Positions 49,252 to 58,353 of a stretch of 64,000 bases of DNA are shown here, one piece after another. The translations under genes and the position numbers were made by a program. Where the stretch lies: the NCBI GenBank assembly GCA_027491355.1, contig JAIXWI010000030.1, positions 1 through 64,000 of the forward strand, given 5' to 3'. The notes below the pieces were generated by a model. It saw nothing but the letters and a program-made list of their open reading frames with translations, searched no databases and was not told the DNA's origin. Position 1 is the first letter of the stretch. The number at the start of each line of letters is the position of its first letter. This DNA comes from Bacteroidota bacterium. Its GTDB lineage: Bacteria > Bacteroidota > Bacteroidia > UKL13-3.

Positions 49252-50655
49252 ATGCAGCAATACCAGAAAATCACGCAAAAAGACCTCGATTATTTTATTG
49301 AAATTTGTGGAATTGATTTTGTTATAAGCGATAAAAACAATTTAACGGATTATGCAAAAGACCATACTGAAGATTTGATGTTTTATCCTGAAGTGGTTGT
49401 TAAACCAGCCAATACTTCTGAAATATCAAAGTTATTGGCATATTGCAATCAACAGCTGATTCCAGTTACACCAAGAGGTGCAGGAACAGGATTGAGCGGA
49501 GGCGCATTGCCCATTTTAGGTGGTTTGGTGATTGCAATGGAAAGGTTCAACAAAATACTTTCCATTGATGAACAAAATTTCCAAGCAGTAGTAGAACCTG
49601 GGGTCATCAATGAAGCCTTTCAACAAGCAGTCATTGAAAAGGGGTTGTTTTATCCACCAGACCCAGCCAGTAAAGGTTCTTGTTTTTTAGGTGGTAATTT
49701 GGCACATAGCAGTGGCGGACCAAGAGCCCTCAAATACGGTACTACCAGAGACTATGTATTGAATATGGAAATTGTATTGGCTGATGGTAGTATCATTCAA
49801 ACTGGTGCCAATACTTTGAAATACTCTACAGGCTACAACTTAACACATTTGATGATTGGCAGTGAAGGTACTTTAGCTATCATCACTAAAATATGGTTGA
49901 AATTGATCAGCTACCCTACTCAAAATTTGTTGCTATTGGCCTCATTTGAATCTGCTCAGGCTGCTTGTGAAGCGGTTGCAGGAATTTTTAAAGCGGGTAA
50001 CAACCCTTCTGTATGTGAGTTTGTAGAACCTGCTGGCTTTGAATTGTCTTCAAAACTCTTAAACATTCCATTTGAAAATAATCCTGAAATTGGCGCCTAT
50101 TTATTGATTGAAGTGGATGGCAATGACATGGATTTACTTTTCAAAGAGTGTGAGCAAATCAATACAACACTTGAACAATTTGGAGTAAAGGATGTATTGT
50201 TTGCACAAACAGCAGAAGAAAAAAACCATTTCTGGAAACTCCGAAGAAGTATTGGTGAAGCCACAAAATATAACAATGTATACAAGGAAGAAGATACGGT
50301 TGTTCCAAGAGCCAGCTTACCCATTTTATTCAATGAAGTAAAAGCCATTGGCAAAAAATATGGATTCAGAACTATCTGCTACGGACATGCAGGTGATGGC
50401 AATTTACATGTCAATATTTTAAAAGACCAATTGAGTGAAGATTTTTGGAACCATGAATTGGACAAAGCCATTACAGAAATTTTTGAGTGTTGTAAAAAAC
50501 TGGGTGGCACCATTAGCGGAGAGCATGGTATCGGTTATGTTCAAAAGAAATTCATGCCCGTAGTGATGCCACAATTGCAATTAGACCTCATGCAAAAAAT
50601 TAAAATGGCATTTGACCCAAATGGCATTTTAAATCCGCGTAAAATATGGCAATAG
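49252..50655 (+). CDS. FAD-linked oxidase, glycolate/D-lactate dehydrogenase type (GlcD family)
   Basis: The 467 residues have the FAD_binding_4 domain with VTPRGAGTGLSGGA and LGGNLAHSSGGPRALKYGTTRDYVLNMEIVLAD, and the C-terminal oxidase domain with GHAGDGNLHVN and ISGEHGIGYVQKK. It would oxidise a 2-hydroxyacid, for example glycolate or D-lactate. The partner subunits GlcE and GlcF are not next to it, which points to the stand-alone D-lactate type, but this is inference. Confidence 0.9.
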   Translation: MQQYQKITQKDLDYFIEICGIDFVISDKNNLTDYAKDHTEDLMFYPEVVVKPANTSEISKLLAYCNQQLIPVTPRGAGTGLSGGALPILGGLVIAMERFNKILSIDEQNFQAVVEPGVINEAFQQAVIEKGLFYPPDPASKGSCFLGGNLAHSSGGPRALKYGTTRDYVLNMEIVLADGSIIQTGANTLKYSTGYNLTHLMIGSEGTLAIITKIWLKLISYPTQNLLLLASFESAQAACEAVAGIFKAGNNPSVCEFVEPAGFELSSKLLNIPFENNPEIGAYLLIEVDGNDMDLLFKECEQINTTLEQFGVKDVLFAQTAEEKNHFWKLRRSIGEATKYNNVYKEEDTVVPRASLPILFNEVKAIGKKYGFRTICYGHAGDGNLHVNILKDQLSEDFWNHELDKAITEIFECCKKLGGTISGEHGIGYVQKKFMPVVMPQLQLDLMQKIKMAFDPNGILNPRKIWQ

Positions 50656-50759
50656 AAAATACTTCTAAAAGCAAAGCCATACGACTTGGAATGGACCAAA
50701 GCAATGCTGCTCAAAAACCAAAAGCACGAGCTTTAGTTAGGCCTGCGCCAATACCATAA
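50646..50759 (+). CDS. possible 37-residue basic peptide
   Basis: An ATG overlaps the end of the oxidase gene (ATGGCAATAG junction) in a different frame and stays open for 37 codons, Lys/Ala/Pro-rich with the end RPAPIP. It runs 23 bases into the convergent holA gene. It could be a translationally coupled small protein or chance. There is no recognised family. Confidence 0.3.
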   Translation: MAIENTSKSKAIRLGMDQSNAAQKPKARALVRPAPIP

Positions 50760-51753
50760 AGAGAAATTCCTTCATCAATTCTATATCAGCTAGGCTGTTT
50801 TGGTCTACGCCCTTTGACCTTAAATCAAAGTTTGCTATGAGTGCTAAGATGGCATACAATCCTTGTAAAGAATAGTGCTGAATGAAATGCTCATAATCTT
50901 TTGCCTGCATAAAATTAACCCCTGCAGACATGATGCTTTTTTGGTCTTTGAGCCCTCTCTGTTTCAAGTCACATGCTTTTGAAACATAACCATTAAGCAT
51001 GGCTAAAAAAGGTATGATTGAAAATTCTTTTTTATTGCTCAAATGGTGATTAATATGAAATACTTTTCTCGCATTCTTTTGAGCAATGGCTTTAATGAGT
51101 TCGAAGGTGTTAAATTCTTTACTGATACCGATAAAATTTTCAATATCTTGTTGAGTAATTTGTTTGTCTTGAGTTTTGTTGATAATGAGTTTGTCTAATT
51201 CATTGTTGATTCGGTTCAAATCATTTCCAATAAAATCTGCAATGAGCATGGCATTTTGATCATCTATGCTGAAACCTTTGATTTTTACCAAATTCGCAAT
51301 CCATTTAGGTAACTCAGATTCTTCGTATAATTTTTTAGATTCAAAAGAGACAAATTTTTTTGCAATTTTTATCAGTTTACTTCTGCCATCAACTTTTTTT
51401 CCCTTGTAACAGATGACCAAAATGGTGCTGGGAACTGGATGTTCAAAGTAGGGTACCAAATCGTCTATTTGTCTCCAATTTTGAGCTTCCTTTACAATCA
51501 CAACCTGGTGATTGGCCATCATAGGAAACCTTCTAGATGCCTCTATTACCTGACCTACTTCAACATCTTTTGCATAAAAAACATGTTGATTGAAAGCCTT
51601 TTCCATCTCATTGAGCACATGGTGTTCTATGTAAGAAGCAATTTCATCTACAAAATAGGTTTCTTCTCCATGTAACAAATAAATGGGGGCAATTTTGCCT
51701 GACTTTAAATCTTGTAATATTTTATGAAATTCCTGTAGGTTATCGGCTGGCAT
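50737..51753 (-). CDS. holA: DNA polymerase III subunit delta
   Basis: The delta subunit opens the sliding clamp within the clamp loader. The 338 residues start at the ATG at 51753; an upstream TTG gives seven more residues of doubtful value. The N-terminal AAA-like fold starts IAPIYLLHGEETYFVDEI, with SRRFPMMANHQVVIVKEAQNW next, and the middle contains IADFIGNDLNRINNELDKL. The family is poorly conserved, but these segments and length are diagnostic. Confidence 0.92.
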   Translation of the reverse strand: MPADNLQEFHKILQDLKSGKIAPIYLLHGEETYFVDEIASYIEHHVLNEMEKAFNQHVFYAKDVEVGQVIEASRRFPMMANHQVVIVKEAQNWRQIDDLVPYFEHPVPSTILVICYKGKKVDGRSKLIKIAKKFVSFESKKLYEESELPKWIANLVKIKGFSIDDQNAMLIADFIGNDLNRINNELDKLIINKTQDKQITQQDIENFIGISKEFNTFELIKAIAQKNARKVFHINHHLSNKKEFSIIPFLAMLNGYVSKACDLKQRGLKDQKSIMSAGVNFMQAKDYEHFIQHYSLQGLYAILALIANFDLRSKGVDQNSLADIELMKEFLFMVLAQA

Positions 51754-51944
51754 GTTGGCAAGATATTTAATCAAGACAGCTTTGCCAATACAGGTGGGAA
51801 ATTTGTGAATGAATTGTTTCTTTAAAGAATAAAATCATTCAAAACAAATTGAAGAGGCATACAAAATGTGTTGGCCCATATCGATGATGTATGTAAATGG
51901 GCAATTTTTCGTGGTTATAGTGAATGCTTTACATAAAAATTAAT

Positions 51945-52382
51945 TTATTCTAGTGGTATTTGACTGGCATGGATGACCATGGTATCAGCATTCAATCCCC
52001 TACTGAGGTCGAGCTGCATTTCATCCATGGTGACATTTGAGACCAATATAAACTTGTTTGAACGGGCTTTTGCACCTTTGAGTCTGAATTTGACTCGGCC
52101 CTGAATAATTTGTGATCTTTCGAGCAATCCGTATGATTGATCGTACAATGTGATGACCATGCCATCACCGCTGAAAGTTGAATCGGCCTCTAAAATTTGT
52201 ATTGGAACCTCAAATTCTAAAAGTACCTCATCTCCATCTGCTAAACTTATTTTGTCCTCTATCACATCTACCGATTTGAGGTCATATACATCGAACATTG
52301 ATTTCACAGAAAGGTCACCCTTTAAAAAAATTAAAGGTGGAACAATTAACAAGGCCCAAAGTGACTTGAGAAAAACTTTCAT
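51945..52382 (-). CDS. small exported protein of unknown function
   Basis: I do not recognise this 145-residue protein. It begins with a hydrophobic signal-like segment (about residues 4-20) and continues with alternating beta-type sequence, including ISLADGDEVLLEFEVPI and GRVKFRLKGAKARSNKFILVS. There is no lipobox. It is probably periplasmic or a membrane-tethered beta-sandwich. It is not clearly in an operon. Confidence 0.62.
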   Translation of the reverse strand: MKVFLKSLWALLIVPPLIFLKGDLSVKSMFDVYDLKSVDVIEDKISLADGDEVLLEFEVPIQILEADSTFSGDGMVITLYDQSYGLLERSQIIQGRVKFRLKGAKARSNKFILVSNVTMDEMQLDLSRGLNADTMVIHASQIPLE

Positions 52383-52516
52383 CGATGCATTGGTAATACC
52401 AATTCTTATACCATCTATACATCAACCAATGAATCAATACTTTAAGCATTTTTTAATATTACAAATCTGTTCCAAATTGAAACAGAAAAATCCCATAATT
52501 GGAATTGAAAAAAGCT

Positions 52517-53695
52517 TTAATCGACCACCATCAGTAGGCCTTTTAAGTACTCGCCTTCTGGGTGATAAATATTGATTGGGTGGTCTTCAGGTTGTGAGAG
52601 TTGCTCAAGGATTCTTACATTTCTTCCTGTTTCTGCTGCAGCTGAAAAAACAATTTTTCTAAACAAATCTTTGTCTATGTGTTGGCTGCAACTGTATGTA
52701 AAAATTAATCCACCTTTTTTAACTTTTTGAAAACCCAATTTATTCAAATTTTTGTACCCCTTAGCTGCATTGTCAACAGCTCTTGAATGTTTTGCAAATG
52801 CTGGAGGGTCAAGTATGATGATGTCATACAAATTTGCAGGTGCTTGCTTCAAATAATCAAACACGTCGGAAACAAAACTTTGATGTTTGTTGGCATGCCC
52901 ACACAAATTGACATTTTCATCACAAAGCGCAATGGCATCTTTAGAGCTATCAACTGAATGAACCAATTTGGCGCCTGCTGCAAGTGCATATATACTAAAA
53001 CCACCCGAGTAAGAAAATGTATTCAAGACCGTTTTTTGTGAAGAATAGGATGCTAAAATTTGTCGGTTTTTTCTTTGGTCAATAAAGAAACCGGTTTTTT
53101 GTCCTGTTTCCACATTGATGCTGAATTTGTTCCCATTTTCTAATACCATTACAGGCATTTCTTTAGGCTCATATACCCATGTTGAAACTGATTCTACTTG
53201 TTCTAACAATTGAGTACTTTGTTTGGTCTTTAAATAGATGTAGTTAAATCCCATTTCTTTGAAAAGAGGAAATAAAATTTCCGAAATCTGTTCTGTACCT
53301 TTTATGAGTAACTGCAATACCAATACATCGGCATAAACATCTGCAATGATACCAGGAAAAAAATCACCTTCTGCGTGTAACAACCTGTAACAAGAAGTGA
53401 CAGCTGAATCAATGAATTTTTTTCTAAGTTCAAAAGCATTTTGAAGCTTGTTTCTCCAATAATTGACATCAATTGTAATTGGCTCGTTGGTAAATTCAAA
53501 TATGCGACATACAATTTGAGATTGTGTGGAGAAAAAACCATATCCAAGCAATTCGTTATGATTGGTAACAATCATAACAATTTCACCATTTTCTGCATTG
53601 GGTAACTGCTTCACAGCTCCTGAAAACAACCATGGATGTCTGTTGATAAGCGAACGTTCACGGCCGCTTTTTAAAATTATTTTTTTGAATTCCAT
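52517..53695 (-). CDS. class I rRNA large-subunit methyltransferase (RlmI-like)
   Basis: The 392 residues have an N-terminal PUA domain (about 1-75, with RHPWLFSGAVKQLP) and a C-terminal SAM-dependent methyltransferase: INVETGQKTGFFIDQRKNRQ, LNTFSYSGGFSIYALAAGA, and the catalytic segment LDPPAFAK. RlmI methylates C5 of 23S rRNA cytosine; assignment to that exact position here is from family only. Confidence 0.9.
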   Translation of the reverse strand: MEFKKIILKSGRERSLINRHPWLFSGAVKQLPNAENGEIVMIVTNHNELLGYGFFSTQSQIVCRIFEFTNEPITIDVNYWRNKLQNAFELRKKFIDSAVTSCYRLLHAEGDFFPGIIADVYADVLVLQLLIKGTEQISEILFPLFKEMGFNYIYLKTKQSTQLLEQVESVSTWVYEPKEMPVMVLENGNKFSINVETGQKTGFFIDQRKNRQILASYSSQKTVLNTFSYSGGFSIYALAAGAKLVHSVDSSKDAIALCDENVNLCGHANKHQSFVSDVFDYLKQAPANLYDIIILDPPAFAKHSRAVDNAAKGYKNLNKLGFQKVKKGGLIFTYSCSQHIDKDLFRKIVFSAAAETGRNVRILEQLSQPEDHPINIYHPEGEYLKGLLMVVD

Positions 53696-53703
53696 TTACC
53701 GAA

Positions 53704-53711
53704 CAAATATA
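53704..53711 (-). promoter_or_regulatory. possible -7 promoter box of the rRNA methyltransferase gene
   Basis: TATATTTG on the minus strand fits TAnnTTTG eight bases from the ATG. No -33 TTG is seen at the right spacing, and the box would give an almost leaderless message, so the call is weak. Confidence 0.3.
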
Positions 53712-53800
53712 AGCAGAGTTCCCAGAATTGACTATTCGATGACAGTAAGAATTTACAAGCATATTTCATGGGCAATTTTTTTTTACTTAATTGCAATTGA

Positions 53801-54547
53801 ATGAAACTTCTTTATACATGCTGTATGCTATTGCCTGCTTTGTTTTGGGGGGTAAACTTGAAAGGGCAAACAAGTTCAGGTGTATATTTACTCAAAGGTT
53901 TTGTTGTTGGAGCAGACACTTCTCAAACCATACCACTGACCAATATCTTAAACAAACAAGGGCAAAACCGGTATATGAGCAACAGGTTTGGTGCTTTTGG
54001 GATTCCAGTAAACGAAAATGACACCTTAGTTTTTAGTGTAATTGGTTACCAAAATTTAGAACTTCCAGTAAAAAAATATGTTGTTAACAATTACCAATTT
54101 CCTATTAAAGTTCGTTTAAAACCATTGTCTTATCAACTCAAGCAATTAGATGTTAGTTACAGCAAAAAAAGACAAGACAGTTTAGCTAAAAGGGCAGCAA
54201 CAATTCTTAAAAAAAGCCCTTTATTGAACAATTACAATCATGTGCAATCTTGGATCAACGGAAATTCTGGAACCCCTCTGAACGACTTTTTAAGTTCAGG
54301 TAATGCAAAAATGAGAGAATATACCAAATTGATGCATTTGATTGAACTCTACCAAGAGCAACAAAAAGTAGATGAACGCTTAACAGATGATCTGATTTGT
54401 AGAGCTACAGGATTAAAACCCCATCAAGTAATGGCTTACAGAAAATTCTGCAAACTGCCTAACTATTTTATTTTAAATGCCAGTGACTATGAATTGGTTT
54501 TGGCAATAAAAGATTGTTACAAAGATTTTAAATTGATAAAAAACTAA
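53801..54547 (+). CDS. exported protein with carboxypeptidase-regulatory-like domain
   Basis: The 248 residues begin with a signal peptide (about 1-22, ending LKGQ). Residues about 30-110 form a beta-rich domain (LLKGFVVGADTSQTIPLTNILNKQG, NRFGAFGIPVNENDTLVFSVIGYQNLEL), the pattern of the carboxypeptidase-D regulatory-like fold found at the N-terminus of outer-membrane receptors. Here no barrel follows; instead there is a basic helical C-terminal half. Function is unknown. The next gene starts two bases after its stop. Confidence 0.72.
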   Translation: MKLLYTCCMLLPALFWGVNLKGQTSSGVYLLKGFVVGADTSQTIPLTNILNKQGQNRYMSNRFGAFGIPVNENDTLVFSVIGYQNLELPVKKYVVNNYQFPIKVRLKPLSYQLKQLDVSYSKKRQDSLAKRAATILKKSPLLNNYNHVQSWINGNSGTPLNDFLSSGNAKMREYTKLMHLIELYQEQQKVDERLTDDLICRATGLKPHQVMAYRKFCKLPNYFILNASDYELVLAIKDCYKDFKLIKN

Positions 54548-54549
54548 AC

Positions 54550-54963
54550 ATGTTAAAAGACATTCAAACATCTGAGATTCCAAGCATTGCTATTGCAGCT
54601 ATTCAAGAGTTCAATGAAAACCAAATTCCAGAATGGTATATTTATTTTATCAATTACTCCTCCATACATTTAAAAGGAGTCTTAATTAGTTCTAAAGGTT
54701 GGGGAGAAATCAATGGGGAGGAAAAAGAAACTTCTGTATTGAGGCACTTTTTAGACCAAGTAGATGCCATGAGTTATACAAAAGTGGAAGCCATTCAACC
54801 TGAAGTTTTTGGTTTGTACAACCAATATTGGATGAGTGCTTATGCCAATGAGAATATGATTGACTTCAAATTTATTTTTGAGCCCAACACAATTGATGAA
54901 ATAAATTTTGAAATGGTAGGCTTGATCAATCAAAAGGGGATCATTTTGTATGCTGAAAATTAG
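54550..54963 (+). CDS. small cytosolic protein of unknown function
   Basis: The 137 residues have no signal or membrane segment. The sequence is acidic with alternating beta and helix, with a GVLISSKGWGEINGEEKETS segment and the end DEINFEMVGLINQKGIILYAEN. I do not recognise a family, but the gene follows the previous one by two bases, so the two are an operon and may be functionally linked. Its stop overlaps that of the convergent membrane protein gene by four bases. Confidence 0.7.
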   Translation: MLKDIQTSEIPSIAIAAIQEFNENQIPEWYIYFINYSSIHLKGVLISSKGWGEINGEEKETSVLRHFLDQVDAMSYTKVEAIQPEVFGLYNQYWMSAYANENMIDFKFIFEPNTIDEINFEMVGLINQKGIILYAEN

Positions 54964-55202
54964 CCTTTGGCTGCATCTTTTATCAATTTAAAAAAAGCTA
55001 AAGCTCCCATGAGGACAATGATCAAAAAACCATATTGTTCTTTACTGTAGAATTCAATGGATAAAAATAAAACACCCGCTGTAAGGAAAAAATACTTGAG
55101 CCATTGGAGCCATTTCCATTTGATTTGTTTGTTCCTAATGAATACATAAACCAATGCCGCAATGATAGCTGCAGCAGCTACAAATAAATAATTGGATTCC
55201 AT
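54960..55202 (-). CDS. small membrane protein
   Basis: The 80 residues start at an ATG (55202) that overlaps the phosphatase stop in a TAATG junction; another ATG at 55220 would give six more residues. Three hydrophobic helices are visible (about 5-22, 35-50 and 55-72), with a basic loop RNKQIKWKW between the first two. The function is unknown. Translational coupling to the phosphatase gene suggests a shared transcript, and possibly a role near the membrane. Confidence 0.7.
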   Translation of the reverse strand: MESNYLFVAAAAIIAALVYVFIRNKQIKWKWLQWLKYFFLTAGVLFLSIEFYSKEQYGFLIIVLMGALAFFKLIKDAAKG

Positions 55203-56269
55203 TACTTGAGTCTCAAACATGTTTTAATTTTATGAAAAATATTGGTATTCTCATAAATACCTGAAAAATGCTCAGCTCCTGGGCCATATGCAAATACAGG
55301 AACCATCACTCCAGAATGTCCTTTTGAGGCATAATTCACTTCAAATTTTTGAGGATGATTAGATGATTTCAAAAGACTCAGTCCGCCTGTTTCATGGTCT
55401 GCAGTAACAATTACCAGTGTTTCTTTGTCCTTCATTGCTTCATCTAAAACAAAATTGATAGCTGCATTGAAATCGAGCAATTCAGCTTGCATGTAATCAA
55501 AATCATTGGCGTGTCCACCCCAATCTATTTGGGAGCCTTCAATCATGATCAAACTAGTTGCAGAATTGCCAATTTGTTTCATAGCCAAAGCAGCAGCTTG
55601 GGTTAAAAAATTACCCCTTCCTGCTTTCATGGTTTTTAAGCCATCTGGAGCAAGTGTATAGATGAATTGATTTGAACGAACTTCATGCATAAATGTATCT
55701 GCAATCAATTGAAAACCTTTTGATATTAAAACAGAATCCAATGCAAAACCATCAGGTCTGTTGTAAATAAACTTACTTCCACCACCAATAGCAATGTCAC
55801 AATTTCCATGAATCAAGTATTTAGCAATATCGTATTCAGAATTTCTAGAAGCTACATGTGCGTAAAATGAGGCAGGCGTTGCGTGCGTTATAGACGAAGT
55901 TGCTACCACTGCTGTTTTGCCTTTAGCTTTTTTAATCAATTCAAATAAGCCAATTTGAGCTTGGTCAAACTCATCTACACCTATTGCGCCATTTTTAGCT
56001 TTCTTGCCAATTGCAAAGGCTGTTGCCCCAGCACCACTGTCAGTTACATAATTATCAGCTGAAGCTGTTTGAGAAAATCCAATTACTGGAAAGCGTGCAA
56101 ATGCATTTTGACCATTAAAATTGCTCAAGGCACCAGAAATTTGTGTCAAACCCATGCCATCGCCGATCATTAAAACTACTCTTTTGGGGTGTTTGGGTTT
56201 AGCCTGAATGGTTGCAGTTACTAAAAAGCAAAAACAGACAATACTGACTACTAAATTGTTATTTCTCAT
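55202..56269 (-). CDS. secreted alkaline phosphatase
   Basis: The 355 residues start at the ATG at 56269 with a signal peptide (about 1-23). The enzyme hydrolyses phosphomonoesters in the periplasm. Metal-binding GDGMG at 36-40, the nucleophile Ser78 in VTDSGAGATA, EGSQIDWGGHAND and TADHETGG are all in place. Length is a little shorter than the E. coli enzyme but usual for the phylum. Confidence 0.92.
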   Translation of the reverse strand: MRNNNLVVSIVCFCFLVTATIQAKPKHPKRVVLMIGDGMGLTQISGALSNFNGQNAFARFPVIGFSQTASADNYVTDSGAGATAFAIGKKAKNGAIGVDEFDQAQIGLFELIKKAKGKTAVVATSSITHATPASFYAHVASRNSEYDIAKYLIHGNCDIAIGGGSKFIYNRPDGFALDSVLISKGFQLIADTFMHEVRSNQFIYTLAPDGLKTMKAGRGNFLTQAAALAMKQIGNSATSLIMIEGSQIDWGGHANDFDYMQAELLDFNAAINFVLDEAMKDKETLVIVTADHETGGLSLLKSSNHPQKFEVNYASKGHSGVMVPVFAYGPGAEHFSGIYENTNIFHKIKTCLRLK

Positions 56270-56311
56270 CAAACAAAATAAGAAAATCTTCTTTGAATTG
56301 CCTAATTGTTT

Positions 56312-57409
56312 TTAACGCATTTCATATAAGTTTCCTGGCAATAATCTGATAACACCTGAAAACTCTAATTCAAGTAATTTCATGGAAAGTGAACCTGCAT
56401 CTTCCGATAACAATTCATTTAGAATGGCATCAAAACCCACACGTTTTTTTTGCATCAACACTTCAATGACATGGGCATGTTTTTCTATGAGGTTAAAATC
56501 AAATTCGTGTTGTTTGAGTGCGTGTTGATGCGGGGCTGACCAACCTAAATCTGTGATTAAATCTTCGGGATGATTGATTAAAATTGCTTTGTTTTGACGG
56601 ATCAAATAATTGCAACCCAATGAATGGTATTCTGTTGGCCTTCCGGGTAACGCAAACACGTCTTTGTTATAGGAATTAGCAATTTCCGCAGTAATTTTTG
56701 CACCTCCTTTTACAGAGGTTTCAACAACTACCAATGCATCGCACAGGGCAGCAACGATTCTGTTTCGTTTGGGGAAATTTTCTGGATAAGGTTGCACTTC
56801 ACAAAAATAATCTGAGATGACACCTCCGTTTTGAGTCATTTCAGCTGCCAAACCTTTATTTCTTGTTGGATAAAAGTGGTTAAATCCAGAACCCAATACG
56901 CCAATTGTGGGCAACTGATTGGCCAATGCTGCTTTGTGGGCAATTGAATCAATACCAATAGCCAATCCGCTTAAAACAGTACAAGAAGTTGTTTTTAAAG
57001 CTTCAACCAAAGCAAGGGTAAAATCTTTACCGTACTCGGAGTTTTTTCTAGTACCAACTATACCAACGATTCGATTGGGGTTCAAATTCATGTTACCTTT
57101 TCCAAAAAAAAGAAAAGGTGCATCTGGAAAAGATTTCAATCTTACTGGATAATTTGAATTGCCAAAACAGTAAACTTCTAATTCGTTGGATTGGATATGG
57201 TTCAATTCTTGCTGAACTGCTCTAAAATTATTGAAGGACACTATTGCCTCAGCTTGTTTGGCTTGAACTCCAGGAATTGCAAGCAATTCATGGAAGCTAC
57301 TATTAAAAACTGCTTTTGGGTTGCCGCAAGCAAGTAATAAAGTTTTGGCAGTAATGTCACCAATTGTTGGCACCAATTTCAGGGCCAATGCACATTCAAT
57401 TTCAGTCAT
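56312..57409 (-). CDS. dprA: DNA-processing protein DprA
   Basis: DprA loads RecA on incoming single-stranded DNA in natural transformation. The 365 residues have an N-terminal helix-hairpin-helix/SAM-like part, a Rossmann core (GIVGTRKNSEYG, LSGLAIGIDSIAHKAAL, LGSGFNHFYPTRNK, KGGAKITAEIAN, ALPGRP) and a C-terminal winged-helix domain. It is complete. Other competence genes are not in the window. Confidence 0.94.
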   Translation of the reverse strand: MTEIECALALKLVPTIGDITAKTLLLACGNPKAVFNSSFHELLAIPGVQAKQAEAIVSFNNFRAVQQELNHIQSNELEVYCFGNSNYPVRLKSFPDAPFLFFGKGNMNLNPNRIVGIVGTRKNSEYGKDFTLALVEALKTTSCTVLSGLAIGIDSIAHKAALANQLPTIGVLGSGFNHFYPTRNKGLAAEMTQNGGVISDYFCEVQPYPENFPKRNRIVAALCDALVVVETSVKGGAKITAEIANSYNKDVFALPGRPTEYHSLGCNYLIRQNKAILINHPEDLITDLGWSAPHQHALKQHEFDFNLIEKHAHVIEVLMQKKRVGFDAILNELLSEDAGSLSMKLLELEFSGVIRLLPGNLYEMR

Positions 57410-57439
57410 ATAGGGGTAGTAAATGAGTCTTTAGGTATT

Positions 57440-58291
57440 TTATAGATGTCTCAACACCTTGGCAATTGCCTCTTGCATTTTAAGAGCAGGTTGCTTGCTA
57501 AATTCATGCGTAATTCTATTTGCTAAAATAACATTGATAGATATGGCTTCAAATGCAAACAGTTTTGACAAGCCAAGTATCGCAGCTGTTTCCATTTCAA
57601 AATTGGTCAACTCAATATTGCCTTCATTGAAGGTAGAAAGGTCTTTGATAAAACCAGGATTTTGAATGGCTTGTCTAAGTTGCCTTCCTTGAGGTGCATA
57701 AAATCCAGAACAAGTAACTGTTGTTCCTCTGAGCCATTCAGCAGGCATTGATGCATTCAAAGCTGAAGAGGCCTTTACATAATAGGGTTTTACAAATGGC
57801 AATTGGATGGCATTGGCTAAACTTTTGAATTCCCAATCATCAGCAATTTGGTAGTACCAAAGTAGGTTATCCAATCCAACTGCAGCTTCTGAAACCAATA
57901 TTGTATCCACAGGAATAGATGCTTGTATGGCTCCTGACGTACCAATTCTTATGATTTTCAAACTGCTTGGATTAGGAAGCAATTCCCTGGTTTTAAGGTT
58001 TACATGAACCAGTGCATCTAACTCGTTGAGCACAATGTCTATGTTGTCTGTTCCAATACCTGTTGAAATGACCGAAATGCGTTTATTTCCAATACTTCCG
58101 GTATGCGTAATGAATTCTCTTTTGTGTTTTTTCAATTCTATGTGATCAAAATGCTTTGATACCTCCGGTACTCGGTCTTGATCTCCTACTAATATTACAG
58201 TATCTGCCAGATCCTCAGGCAATAAATTCAGGTGATATACACTACCATCCGCATTTAAAACGAGCTCAGTTTCAGAAATTATTGTTTTCAT
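57440..58291 (-). CDS. nucleoside phosphorylase, uridine-phosphorylase-like
   Basis: The 283 residues have the NP-I fold: ILVGDQDRVPEVSKHFD (phosphate site), STGIGTDNIDIVLNELDAL, IRIGTSGAIQ, and NFEMETAAILGL with the ribose-binding Glu. It probably splits uridine or a related nucleoside with phosphate; the exact base preference is not clear. It lies 30 bases from dprA on the same strand and divergent from the universal stress protein gene. Confidence 0.88.
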   Translation of the reverse strand: MKTIISETELVLNADGSVYHLNLLPEDLADTVILVGDQDRVPEVSKHFDHIELKKHKREFITHTGSIGNKRISVISTGIGTDNIDIVLNELDALVHVNLKTRELLPNPSSLKIIRIGTSGAIQASIPVDTILVSEAAVGLDNLLWYYQIADDWEFKSLANAIQLPFVKPYYVKASSALNASMPAEWLRGTTVTCSGFYAPQGRQLRQAIQNPGFIKDLSTFNEGNIELTNFEMETAAILGLSKLFAFEAISINVILANRITHEFSKQPALKMQEAIAKVLRHL

Positions 58292-58325
58292 TTGACAAAG
58301 AATTAAGCAGGTAAATTAAATCAAT

Positions 58326-58333
58326 TACATTTG
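58326..58333 (+). promoter_or_regulatory. possible -7 promoter box of the universal stress protein gene
   Basis: TACATTTG matches TAnnTTTG 20 bases before the ATG; the -33 region does not hold TTG at the right place, so this is tentative. Confidence 0.35.
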
Positions 58334-58353
58334 CAAACAAATAAATTTGAATT

